Shown: positions 8,275-16,905 of the stretch, piece after piece
How the letters are laid out: every line of letters starts with the position of its first letter
Numbering within the stretch: position 1 is the stretch's first letter
Source of the DNA: Microbulbifer pacificus
Lineage (GTDB): Bacteria; Pseudomonadota; Gammaproteobacteria; Pseudomonadales; Cellvibrionaceae
Assembly (NCBI RefSeq): GCF_033723955.1
Contig: NZ_CP137555.1
Location: 2,348,001 to 2,412,000 of the forward strand
Length of the DNA: 64,000 nt
Direction: 5' to 3'
The notes under the pieces: model-generated
Seen by the model: only the letters and a program-made list of their open reading frames with translations
Told to the model about the DNA's origin: nothing
Databases searched by the model: none
Made by a program: the position numbers and the translations under genes

Positions 8275-10122
8275 ATGATTCCGTTCTCAAAAACACCGCT
8301 GGCTTTGAAGCTGGGGGTTATTCTCGCTGCCTTTGCATTGCTTCCCGCCTGTAGTGACGACAACCACCGCCATGAGCCAGAAGTGGAAGTGCCGACTCCG
8401 GATCCCGATGACGGCACTGGCGAAACGCCTGCGCGCACCCTGAGTTTTACCGGTGTCGCCACCCCGACTACCGACCAGGAAAAGCGCCAGATCCTCGCGG
8501 CACCGAAAGTGGAAGTCGACGGCGAAGAGTACGAGATCGGTTTCCACACCCTGCTGCGTTCCGGTGACGTGGTAAATGGCAATGTGACCTTCGGCCTGCT
8601 GGTGGATGCCGCCGGCCAGGCACTGTACGACGCCGACGGCATGATCAAGGTTACCGATGCTAACGAGCATACCTCCCTGCTGCCGGTGGCCGATCGCCTG
8701 TTCTCCGTATCGCAGATGGAAACCCGCCCCGGTGCCATGTTCCTGATGGAACTGGACCAGGATGCGACTACCGGTGAGCTGACCACCAAAGAGTTGTGGC
8801 AGATCGACCAGTCGGGCGTCGACGGCGGCTGGGTACACTGCGCTGCTTCCGTAACTCCGTGGAATGCGCACCTGGCATCCGAAGAATACGAGCCGGATGC
8901 CCGCTTCCTGCCCACCAGTGTGGAAACCGCGGCCGACGGCTACTCCGCCACCATGCTGGAGTACTACGCCGATCCCAGCCAGTGGAATCCCTATTTCTAC
9001 GGCTGGAATATCGAGATCAATGTCAATGCGGAAGGCGACGCTGCCCCGACCACCGATCTGGTCAAGCACTATGCCATGGGCCGCCTCGCTTTCGAGCTGT
9101 CCTACGTGATGCCCGACAGCAAGACCGTGTACATGACAGACGATGGCACCAACGTTGGTTTCTATATGTTCATCGCCGATAGTGCCGGAGACCTGAGCGC
9201 GGGTACCGTCTACGCCGCCAAGTGGAACCAGACTTCCGCGGAAGGCCTCGGCGCGGCCGACCTGGAATGGGTATCCCTGGGCCACGCCACCGACGCCGAG
9301 ATCGATGCGGCTGTGCACGGAGCCGATGGTGTTCCCGCCGTCACCTTCAACGATATCTTTGAAGTGGACGCCGAAGGCTGTATCGCCACTGCCACCAACG
9401 GCAACAAGGAATGCCTGAGCGTGAAGCCGGGCATGGAAACAATTGCCTCGCGCCTGGAAACCCGCCGCTACGCCGCGCTGATGGGCGCTTCCACCGAATT
9501 CCGCAAGGAAGAAGGCGTGACCTTCGATCCCGCCGGAAACAAGCTGTATCTGGCGATGAGTGAAGTGGGCAAAGGCATGACCGATGGCGCCGGCGATGTG
9601 CAGATTGCCGAAGCCAACGCCTGTGGTGCGGTGTACCAGCTGGACGTGGCGGCGGATAGCGAGATCGGCTCCGATTACGTTGCGATCAATATGTCCGGCC
9701 TGATCGGTGGCATTCCCGCGCAATACGCTGTAGACAGCCCCTTTGCCGGCAACACCTGCGATGTCGACGCTATCGCCAACCCGGACAATGTCACTTTTAT
9801 CACCGGTTACAACACCCTGATCATCGGTGAGGACACCGGCTCCGGCCACCAGAACGATGTGATCTGGTCCCTGAACCTGGACGACGTCGACGCTGCGGAT
9901 TCCACCGCCGGCCTCACCCGTATCAAGACCACGCCCTACGGCTCCGAGACCACCTCGCCCTACTGGTACCCAAACATCAATGGCTTCGGCTACCTGATGA
10001 GCGTGGTGCAGCACCCCTACGGCGAGTCCGACGGTGACAAGCTTGCGCCCGGCTCACTGGAGCACCGCGCCTACACCGGCTACGTGGGCCCCTTCCCCGC
10101 CATGGATACCAGCGCGGAATAA
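8275..10122 (+). CDS. PhoX-family (DUF839) alkaline phosphatase, predicted lipoprotein
   Basis: The 615-residue protein begins with a lipoprotein signal (KLGVILAAFALLPAC, Cys26). ATG 8275 follows GGGGG at good spacing. The PhoX family consists of Ca/Fe-dependent periplasmic phosphatases; here HCAASVTPWN...LASEE (Cys189 onward) corresponds to the conserved Cys that ligates iron and the TPW...EE block, and NLDDVDAAD-type acidic loops could bind Ca. It should release phosphate from organic esters at the envelope. PhoX enzymes are usually Tat substrates, but I see no twin arginine, so export is probably by Sec with lipidation. The adjacent Pho box suggests induction by phosphate starvation. The exact substrate is not determinable. 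Confidence 0.85.
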   Translation: MIPFSKTPLALKLGVILAAFALLPACSDDNHRHEPEVEVPTPDPDDGTGETPARTLSFTGVATPTTDQEKRQILAAPKVEVDGEEYEIGFHTLLRSGDVVNGNVTFGLLVDAAGQALYDADGMIKVTDANEHTSLLPVADRLFSVSQMETRPGAMFLMELDQDATTGELTTKELWQIDQSGVDGGWVHCAASVTPWNAHLASEEYEPDARFLPTSVETAADGYSATMLEYYADPSQWNPYFYGWNIEINVNAEGDAAPTTDLVKHYAMGRLAFELSYVMPDSKTVYMTDDGTNVGFYMFIADSAGDLSAGTVYAAKWNQTSAEGLGAADLEWVSLGHATDAEIDAAVHGADGVPAVTFNDIFEVDAEGCIATATNGNKECLSVKPGMETIASRLETRRYAALMGASTEFRKEEGVTFDPAGNKLYLAMSEVGKGMTDGAGDVQIAEANACGAVYQLDVAADSEIGSDYVAINMSGLIGGIPAQYAVDSPFAGNTCDVDAIANPDNVTFITGYNTLIIGEDTGSGHQNDVIWSLNLDDVDAADSTAGLTRIKTTPYGSETTSPYWYPNINGFGYLMSVVQHPYGESDGDKLAPGSLEHRAYTGYVGPFPAMDTSAE

Positions 10123-10141
10123 TTCCCGCTGTGTAGCGAAT

Positions 10142-10186
10142 GCCGGAGTCCCGATAATTTTTCGGGGCTTCGGCTCTTCTGTTTTT
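10142..10186 (+). terminator. Terminator after the PhoX-like gene
   Basis: A 13-bp stem (10142-10154 with 10162-10174, two G-T wobbles) with a 7-nt loop is followed by a pyrimidine-rich tail ending in five T. It sits 20 bp after the stop codon and would at least reduce transcription into the next gene. Confidence 0.65.
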
Positions 10187-10187
10187 A

Positions 10188-10217
10188 AGTCAGACCTATT
10201 TATCGAGTCAGACCTAT
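10188..10217 (+). repeat. 12-bp direct repeat running into a start codon
   Basis: AGTCAGACCTAT occurs at 10188-10199 and again at 10206-10217, an 18-bp period. The second copy ends on the AT of the start codon at 10216. No Shine-Dalgarno is present in the interval. Confidence 0.6.
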
Positions 10218-11904
10218 GCGTGCTTCCTCTTTCGCGGCGTTGGCCGCCACCATAATTTCCGGGCCATTTTTTTTCGGTGTAAATGCGCTGGCAAAAGAGC
10301 CGGCCGCTGAAACAACAAATCTTGGCCGCCTCTACCTGTCCAACCCCGCCGCGGTCACCCCGCCCCAGTGCTACACCAAAACCGAAAATGCCGACAGGCC
10401 AGCGAGCAATCCCTGCTACGCCTGTCATACCAATAGCCAGGCTCCGAATTTCACCAACGACCTGGACCTGCAGCTGGTGTACGACTTCGCCGAACCCGCG
10501 CGACAGAATCGCTGGCACAATTTGTTCAAGGACCGCAGTGAATATCTCGCGTCTGTAAGCGATAAAACCATCCTCGACTATGTGCGCGAAGACAACTATC
10601 GCGCGCAGGATGGCAGCATTCCCCTCGCGCAAACTCTCACGCAAAAACTGCCGGCGCACTGGGATGGCAACCGCAACGGAACATGGGATGGCTATGTGCC
10701 GGATGTGGGATTTGATTTCGACAGCGAAGGTTTCGACCGCGACGGCGACGGTCATCTCACTGGCTGGCGCGCGCTGGCCTACACGCCGTTTCCCGGCACG
10801 TTTTTTCCAACCAACGGTTCCACCGACGATGTGCTAATTCGTTTGCCGGCAATTTATCGCAACAACGAGAGCGGCAAGTACAGCGGTGAGGTTTACCGGG
10901 TAAATCTGGCCATCGTCGAGGCGCTGATCAAGCGTGCGGACGTGGCGATCGCCGCTGTGGATGAGACCATTCTAAAGGTCGATCTCGACAAGAACGGCGA
11001 GCTCGCCACCGCCACCAAAATTGCCTACGACTGGGCGCCGCGAGAGCAGCGTTTCATGTCCTATGTGGGCGAAGCGCGCCTCGCCCAGCAGCGCCAGGAA
11101 GCGCCTCTTTCCGCTGGTTCCTATCCGCTGGGTACCGAATTCCTGCACAGCGTGCGCTACCTCGATGTGGACAGCGACGGTCAGGTGCGTATGGCGTCGC
11201 GCATGAAGGAACTGAGATATGCGCGCAAGGTGCGCTGGGTAAATTATTTCCAGCACCGCGAACTGGCGGCCGACGAACTCAAGGATGCGCATGACTTCCC
11301 CGACCGCCTCGAACCGGTGGTGGGAGATATCGAGCGCGGCGTCAGCAACCGCCGCGGCTGGCGCTATAGCGGATTTATCGAGGACGCGCACGGCGCGCTG
11401 CGGCCGCAGTCGTTTGAAGAGTTGGCCTCCTGCACCGGCTGCCACGGGGCCATCGGCGCGAATGTCGATGGCGGCTTTGCCATGGGTCGCAAGCTGGATG
11501 CCGGTGACAGTTTCCAGCGCGGCTGGTACCACTGGACCCAGAAACCTCTGGCGGGCCTCCGCGAGCCGCTGCGGGAAGACGGTCGCGGCGAGTACGCGTT
11601 CTACCTGCAGCAGGTGGGCAATGCCGACGAATACCGCTCCAACACCGAGGTGCGCGCGCGGTTTTTCGCGGAAGATGGCAGCCTGCAAACGGCCATGCTC
11701 GAGCGCCTGGCCACCGACATCAATATCCTGATCATGCCGTCGCCCCGCCGCGCGCTGGACCTGAACAAGGCCTACCGCGCGATTGTCGAGGAGCAGAGTT
11801 ACCGCGAGGGGCGCGACGCCGTGCTGGGCCCCCGGGACAACCTGCTGCGAGAAGTGGCCGAGGGGCAGGAGACCGGGGTGCGGGAGGTGGTCTCCTACCG
11901 CTGA
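10216..11904 (+). CDS. Secreted di-haem cytochrome-like protein with EF-hand-like loops
   Basis: The 562-residue protein has an N-terminal signal (cleavage near ALA/KE) and two c-type haem motifs: CYACH (67-71) and CTGCH (406-410). Three loops with EF-hand or dockerin-like spacing are visible: DRDGDGHLTG (from 174), DLDKNGELAT (from 256) and DVDSDGQVRM (from 317). I do not recognise a named family. It is likely a periplasmic or outer-membrane-associated redox protein that binds two haems and perhaps Ca. It lies between the phoX-like gene and phoA on the same strand, 93 bp and 129 bp from them, suggesting a role in phosphate starvation, which is inference. No ribosome-binding site is evident. 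The middle region, rich in Arg, Trp and Tyr, is unassigned. Confidence 0.75.
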   Translation: MRASSFAALAATIISGPFFFGVNALAKEPAAETTNLGRLYLSNPAAVTPPQCYTKTENADRPASNPCYACHTNSQAPNFTNDLDLQLVYDFAEPARQNRWHNLFKDRSEYLASVSDKTILDYVREDNYRAQDGSIPLAQTLTQKLPAHWDGNRNGTWDGYVPDVGFDFDSEGFDRDGDGHLTGWRALAYTPFPGTFFPTNGSTDDVLIRLPAIYRNNESGKYSGEVYRVNLAIVEALIKRADVAIAAVDETILKVDLDKNGELATATKIAYDWAPREQRFMSYVGEARLAQQRQEAPLSAGSYPLGTEFLHSVRYLDVDSDGQVRMASRMKELRYARKVRWVNYFQHRELAADELKDAHDFPDRLEPVVGDIERGVSNRRGWRYSGFIEDAHGALRPQSFEELASCTGCHGAIGANVDGGFAMGRKLDAGDSFQRGWYHWTQKPLAGLREPLREDGRGEYAFYLQQVGNADEYRSNTEVRARFFAEDGSLQTAMLERLATDINILIMPSPRRALDLNKAYRAIVEEQSYREGRDAVLGPRDNLLREVAEGQETGVREVVSYR

Positions 11905-12033
11905 GCAGCGCAGAAATGGGGTGGTCGCCGCCGCGGTCACCATTCTGTAATATCGTCCCAGTCTAATTGGCGCCATTATTTGCCCTAGCGGTCCGTTGGC
12001 CGCTCGGGTGCCTGATTTGCCTGGGAGAGTTTC

Positions 12034-13590
12034 ATGATCCGTACATCTATCGGCGCGGCTATCGCCGCCGCGCTTACCGCCGTCACACTTTCGGCTTCTG
12101 TGAGCGCCGAAGGTCTGTCCGCCAGCCAGCGCAACAGCCACTGGTTCAGCGAAGCCCAGGACCGCCTGCAGCAGGCGGCGCAGGTGGAGATCAACAACAA
12201 GCGCGGCGCCGCCAAGAATGTGATCCTGTTTATCGGCGACGGTATGGGCATCTCCACCGTGACCGGTGCGCGGATTCTCGCCGGCCAGATGCAGGGCCAG
12301 ACCGGTGAGGAATACCAGCTCAGTTTCGAGAAAATGCCGTTCGCCGGCCTGATCAAGACCTACAACACCAACCAGCAGACCCCGGACTCCGCCGGTACCG
12401 CCAGCGCCCTGATGAGTGGTGTGAAGACCAAGGCCGGTTTTATCGGCGTGGACGAGAGCGTGGCGCGCGGCGACTGCAAGGCGGGCCTTGAGCACCCGCT
12501 CACTACGGCACTGGAATTGGCGGAAGCCCGCGGCAAGGCCACCGGTATCATCAGTACCGCACGCATCACCCACGCCACCCCCGCTGCCACCTTCGCCAAG
12601 GTGCCGGAGCGCGACTGGGAGTACAAAGCCCCGCAAGGCTGCCGGGATATCGCCGCACAGCTGGTGGCAATGCCGGTGGGTGACGGTATCGACGTGATCA
12701 TGGGCGGCGGGCGTCGCGGCTTCCTGCCCGCGGATGTGACCGATCTGGAAGGCGCTGCCGGCAAACGCGAGGACGGCCGCAACCTGGTGAGCGAGTGGCA
12801 GAAACGCTACGGCAACAATGCGGTGTATATCGAGGATCGTGCCGGCTTCGACAAGCTCGATAGCAAAGCCACTAACAAGCTGCTGGGCCTTTTCCAGCCG
12901 TCGCACATGCGCTACGAATCCGATCGCAGCAACGACAAGGCCGGTGAGCCGTCCCTCAGCGAAATGACCGCCAAGGGCATTGAACTGCTGAACCGAGACA
13001 AGGACGGCTACTTCCTGATGGTGGAGGGCGGCCGTATCGACCACGGTCACCACGCCGGCAATGCCTACAACGCGCTGCACGATGCGGTGGAATTCGCCAA
13101 AGCGGTACAAGTGGCGATGGACAAGACCGATCCAAAAGACACCCTGATCATCGTCACCGCGGACCACAGCCACACCTTTACCATCGCCGGCTACCCCACC
13201 CGCGGCAACCCGATTCTCGGCAAGGTGGTGAGCAATGACGAGCGCGGCGAACCGATGAAAACCCCGCAACTGGCGGCAGATGGCAAGCCCTACACCACCG
13301 TCGGCTACGCCAACGGCCCCGGCTTCGCCGATCTGGGCAAACAGACCGATTCCGACGCCCGCATGAATGCGCCGGTCGGTGCTGGCCGTGTTGATCTCAC
13401 CGAGGTCGACACCCAGGCCCCGGGTTATTTCCAGGAGGCATTGATCGTGAGCGAGGGGGAAACCCACGGTGGCGAAGATGTGGGTATCTGGGCGCGCGGC
13501 CCCGGTTCACAGCTGCTGTCCGGCACCCACGAGCAAAACTATGTGTTTCATGTGATGGCACATGCGGGCGGGTTGTTGCCGGGCAGATAA
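12034..13590 (+). CDS. phoA: Alkaline phosphatase PhoA
   Basis: The 518-residue precursor has a Sec signal (cleavage near VSA/EG). The metal and nucleophile motifs are clear: NVILFIGDGMG with the metal-binding Asp, PDSAGTASALMSG with nucleophile Ser119, DHGHHAGNA and TADHSH for zinc ligands, and GGEDVGIWARG. It is a Zn/Mg phosphomonoesterase that frees inorganic phosphate in the periplasm. Cysteines C-K-A-G and GC could form a disulfide. I find no convincing Pho box in the 129 bp upstream, so it may be transcribed from the phoX-side promoter by readthrough or have its own undetected site. An AGGAG-like GGGAG precedes the ATG. Confidence 0.95.
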   Translation: MIRTSIGAAIAAALTAVTLSASVSAEGLSASQRNSHWFSEAQDRLQQAAQVEINNKRGAAKNVILFIGDGMGISTVTGARILAGQMQGQTGEEYQLSFEKMPFAGLIKTYNTNQQTPDSAGTASALMSGVKTKAGFIGVDESVARGDCKAGLEHPLTTALELAEARGKATGIISTARITHATPAATFAKVPERDWEYKAPQGCRDIAAQLVAMPVGDGIDVIMGGGRRGFLPADVTDLEGAAGKREDGRNLVSEWQKRYGNNAVYIEDRAGFDKLDSKATNKLLGLFQPSHMRYESDRSNDKAGEPSLSEMTAKGIELLNRDKDGYFLMVEGGRIDHGHHAGNAYNALHDAVEFAKAVQVAMDKTDPKDTLIIVTADHSHTFTIAGYPTRGNPILGKVVSNDERGEPMKTPQLAADGKPYTTVGYANGPGFADLGKQTDSDARMNAPVGAGRVDLTEVDTQAPGYFQEALIVSEGETHGGEDVGIWARGPGSQLLSGTHEQNYVFHVMAHAGGLLPGR

Positions 13591-13644
13591 TATTGTCTCT
13601 GGGCCGTGCGGCGTGGCCTTCGCCGCAAATGGCGTTGCGCGGCC

Positions 13645-15168
13645 CTACCGCCTGATGATCACGCCCGCCGGTGCACCGGTCGCCGCGTCATCCAGGTACA
13701 CCGCCACGCCATTCACCCACACGGTCGATATACCGGCGGAAGCCAGTCCCGGTTTTTCGATAGTGGCCCGATCGATGATTCGCTCCGGATCAAATAGCAC
13801 CAGGTCGGCGTAATAACCGGGGTAAATCTGGCCCCGTTGGCGAATACCCATGTGCCCGGCGGCGAGGCCGGTGGCCTTGTGTATCGCGCGCGCAAGGTCG
13901 AGGGTGTTCTGCTCGCGCACATAGCGACCCAGAATGCGGGGAAAGCTGCCGATGCCGCGGGGGTGCCCGTCATTCAACGCGCCGTCGGAGCAAAAATTGC
14001 TGTGCTCCCAGGTGATGAACCGCTCGACGTCCGCCTCGCTCATGCTGACCCCCACGACCTGCTGACCATCGTACTCCGGACTGTATTCCCGGGCCAGGCG
14101 CAACAGCCACAGATAAGTGACGGCTGGCTCCTCACGGCGTGAGGCGGCGATCTCCGCAATGGTTTTCCCCACGAATTCCGGACGCGCATCAAACTGGGTG
14201 ATGTGCATGCCATCGGCGGTGGTGAGCTCGCTGAGGGCGTACTCGGCGGCGGCGAGGTCATCAAAATTGCGCTCGGGAAACAATACAGTGAGCGTGGACT
14301 GCCAGTAGGTATAGGGGTAAATGTCGGCGCTGACGTCGATGCCCGCGCGCCGGGCGGCGTCGAGGCGAGCCAGCACTTTGTCGGCCTGCCCCCAGAGCGA
14401 CAGCGAGCCGAGCTTGATGTGCGAAACCTGCACCGGCAGTTTCGCCTGCTCACCGATCGTCAGCAGTTCCTCCAGTGCCTCCCAGAAGTGCCGGTCCTCG
14501 CTGCGGAGATGGCTGGCATAACGCCCACCCGCAGATGCGGCAATCCTGGCCAGCGCCAGCACCTCGCGCGTGCTGGAATAGATACCGGGGTCGTATTCGA
14601 GCCCGGTGGACAGGCCCAGCGCGCCGGCATCCATGTCGGCTTTCAACAGTAGCTGCATTTTGCCGATTTCTTCGTCGCTGGCCTCGCGCTCGGCGAGGCC
14701 CATCACCTTCTCCCGCAGTGTGTTGTGTCCAGAATAACTGGCGATATTGACGCTCACCGGGTGCTGCTGGCGATGGGCAAAATACTGCGCGAGCGGCAGC
14801 TCATCCGGGGAGCTGCCGTCCTGCCCGACCACAATGGTGGTGATGCCCTGGCTGATGGCTTCAGCTGCTGCGGGCGCGCCGTCAATGCCGAATTCGTGGT
14901 GTGAGTGTGTATCGATAAAACCCGGTGCCAGCACCAGTCCCTTCGCATCAATGATGCGGTCGTCGGGTTGCGGTGGAATATCGCCCATTGCGGAAATGCG
15001 GTCGCCGTCAATTTTGACCGACGTGACGACCCCGGGGCCACCGGAGCCGTCAAACACTGTGGCGTTGCGGATTAACGTACCGGCACAAGCGGGCGCGGCA
15101 GCGAATACACAGGGGAGGCAGGCGAGGAAGGCGAGGATGGCGACGGCGCGCAGGGATGCTGTGATCAA
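13645..15168 (-). CDS. Secreted N-acyl-D-amino-acid deacylase (amidohydrolase superfamily)
   Basis: The 507-residue protein starts at TTG 15168 (no better start is seen in frame) with a signal peptide ending near ACA/GT. The fold is a D-aminoacylase: the N-terminal beta sandwich (NATVFDGSGGPG), the metal site GFIDTHSHHE, GQDGSSP, SHIKLGS, the catalytic Asp in FCSDG, and a C-terminal GHMGIRQRGQIYPGYYADLVLFDP block. The family hydrolyses N-acyl-D-amino acids to D-amino acids, or related dipeptides. It diverges from a PLP decarboxylase gene. A role in scavenging D-amino acids or peptidoglycan fragments is possible, but substrate chirality cannot be read from the sequence. Confidence 0.88.
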   Translation of the reverse strand: MITASLRAVAILAFLACLPCVFAAAPACAGTLIRNATVFDGSGGPGVVTSVKIDGDRISAMGDIPPQPDDRIIDAKGLVLAPGFIDTHSHHEFGIDGAPAAAEAISQGITTIVVGQDGSSPDELPLAQYFAHRQQHPVSVNIASYSGHNTLREKVMGLAEREASDEEIGKMQLLLKADMDAGALGLSTGLEYDPGIYSSTREVLALARIAASAGGRYASHLRSEDRHFWEALEELLTIGEQAKLPVQVSHIKLGSLSLWGQADKVLARLDAARRAGIDVSADIYPYTYWQSTLTVLFPERNFDDLAAAEYALSELTTADGMHITQFDARPEFVGKTIAEIAASRREEPAVTYLWLLRLAREYSPEYDGQQVVGVSMSEADVERFITWEHSNFCSDGALNDGHPRGIGSFPRILGRYVREQNTLDLARAIHKATGLAAGHMGIRQRGQIYPGYYADLVLFDPERIIDRATIEKPGLASAGISTVWVNGVAVYLDDAATGAPAGVIIRR

Positions 15169-15184
15169 GGTTCGGTGTCTCCGC

Positions 15185-15211
15185 GCACGCGGGAATCCTG
15201 CGTGCTTTTTT
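15185..15211 (+). terminator. Plus-strand terminator in a divergent promoter region
   Basis: A 9-bp stem (15185-15193 with 15197-15205, one wobble, loop AAT) is followed by six T (15206-15211). It points rightward, although the gene to its left is on the minus strand, so it would stop antisense or short plus-strand transcripts. The remainder of 15169-15420 shows no gene. Confidence 0.65.
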
Positions 15212-15420
15212 GTTATTGAAATTCGTGGAAGTACCGCGTCCGCTCGATAGTAGGTCCAATACCCGTGGCGGACAAGCGTGCCAGCGGCCCCGTTGCCGGG
15301 CAGTGCGCGTGCGAAGTCGATAGCTAGGTTTGGCGATGGATTGCTAAGATCGGGGAAATGCGCAGGTCATGGCCTGGCGAACCCGAAATCGAAACCTATA
15401 CGCTCGCGATGAGAATAAAA

Positions 15421-16872
15421 ATGAAAGAAGCCGCCGCATTGCATCCCTGGGCCAGAAACGATTACCTCTCCAGCCGAAACGGACAGCTGCACATTGATGG
15501 TGTCGACATCAATGCGCTGGTGGAGCAGTACGGTTCACCACTGTACGTGTTTTCCGAGCGGCAGCTCCGTGACAACGCCGAGAGCATCCTGAATCATTTC
15601 CGCCGTGTGCACCGCAACACCACCGTGTGTTTCGCCAGCAAGGCCAACGCGAATATCGCGGTGCTGCAGGTGTTCAGGGCCGCGGGTCTCTCCATCGAAA
15701 TTAATTCCGGGGGCGAATTCCACAAAGCCATCACCGCAGGTTTTCAGCCCGGCGAAATGGTCTTTAATGGCGTCGCCAAACTTGTAGAGGAGCTGCGCAC
15801 GGTCATTGCGGCGGGAATCAAGGCGATCAATGTGGATTCGCTGACCGAGCTCAAGCGCATTCTCGCGGTGGCGCAGGCACTCGGGCGGCGCGCCAACGTA
15901 ACCCTGCGTATTGTTCCCGAGATCAAGGGCGGCGCCGCGGCAGGCTGGGAAACCGGTACCTCGGAATCCAAGTTCGGGATGACCCGTGCGGAGCAGCGCG
16001 AGGCGATCGCGCTCATCGCGGAAAATGTTGCCTTTCTCAAGATGACGGGCATTCACGCGCACATCGGCACGCAGGTAACCGATATCGGTGCCTACCACAG
16101 GGAGGCGGAATTCCTCATTGCATACTTCAGGGAAGTTTGCGAGCTACTGCCCTACCCCCTGGAACATATCAACCTCGGCGGTGGCTTCCCGAAGAATTAC
16201 AGCAGCTCCGAAGAAAACTGGCGGACCACCTCCGGGCATTACCAGGGCAAATACCGCACCGATGTGGACTTTGAGATGCTGGCGCAGACCCTGATTCGGC
16301 CGATCACTGAGTCCCTCGGCGAGGCCGTGGAAATCATTGTCGAACCGGGCCGCAGTATGGTGAGCGACACCGGTGTTCTGCTCACCCGCATCGAGGCGCA
16401 AAAAGAGCGCAACCAGCAGGCGATGTACTATCTGGATGCCGGCTACAGTGTGCTGTTCGACGCGTTTATCGGCTGGTATTTCCACATGATCAATGCCAAT
16501 CGCGCCGACGATGTCGACACCCATCTGTGCAAGGTGGTCGGGCCGCTGTGCGACAGCAGTGATGTCTACTACGACATCGAGGGGGAGGGGTATGTGAAGA
16601 CGCTGTTGCAGCAACAGCCGGAGCTACGTGCACACCAGGCGTTGCTTGAGGAGGTGTTGGTGCATCAGCCGGGGTTGCGAGAACTGCCTGCAGCCACGCA
16701 GCTCGGGGATGTGCTGGCGCTGTTTGACGTGGGCGCCTATGCGCTGGAGATGATGAACGACTACTGCGGTCGCTTGTCCGCGGCGGCGGTGATGGTGGAT
16801 CGGCAGCAGGATACGCGGTTGATTCGCCGGCGGGCGCGGGATGAGGACTTGCTGCGCTTCGATGTCTACTGA
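15421..16872 (+). CDS. PLP-dependent decarboxylase, diaminopimelate decarboxylase (LysA)-like
   Basis: The protein (483 residues from ATG 15421; alternative ATGs at 15409 and 15358 lack better ribosome sites) has the alanine-racemase-type TIM barrel and C-terminal beta domain. The PLP lysine lies in VCFASKANAN, the HIGTQ and NLGGGFP phosphate-binding segments are present, EPGRSMV follows, and CDSSDVY matches the family substrate loop across the dimer interface. Related enzymes act on meso-diaminopimelate, D-ornithine or D-lysine. The protein is longer than LysA (about 415-420), with insertions near residues 240 and 400, and it stands beside a D-amino-acid deacylase, so it may not be the housekeeping lysine enzyme. 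Confidence 0.82.
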   Translation: MKEAAALHPWARNDYLSSRNGQLHIDGVDINALVEQYGSPLYVFSERQLRDNAESILNHFRRVHRNTTVCFASKANANIAVLQVFRAAGLSIEINSGGEFHKAITAGFQPGEMVFNGVAKLVEELRTVIAAGIKAINVDSLTELKRILAVAQALGRRANVTLRIVPEIKGGAAAGWETGTSESKFGMTRAEQREAIALIAENVAFLKMTGIHAHIGTQVTDIGAYHREAEFLIAYFREVCELLPYPLEHINLGGGFPKNYSSSEENWRTTSGHYQGKYRTDVDFEMLAQTLIRPITESLGEAVEIIVEPGRSMVSDTGVLLTRIEAQKERNQQAMYYLDAGYSVLFDAFIGWYFHMINANRADDVDTHLCKVVGPLCDSSDVYYDIEGEGYVKTLLQQQPELRAHQALLEEVLVHQPGLRELPAATQLGDVLALFDVGAYALEMMNDYCGRLSAAAVMVDRQQDTRLIRRRARDEDLLRFDVY

Positions 16873-16905
16873 GCGCGCGGATTGCTGGGATAGGTATTTC
16901 CGCGT

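Noticed and set aside
11905-12033. Pho box before phoA
   Set aside because: CTGTAATATCGTCCCAG matches only the first heptamer; the second repeat is absent.
10972-13467. 831-codon open frame on the minus strand across phoA and the di-haem gene
   Set aside because: It is antisense to two genes with clear motifs and signal peptides, has no recognisable domain, and is explained by high GC codon bias.
13601-13645. GC-rich inverted repeat between phoA and the deacylase as a terminator
   Set aside because: The arms pair imperfectly over a long loop and there is no T tract on either strand.
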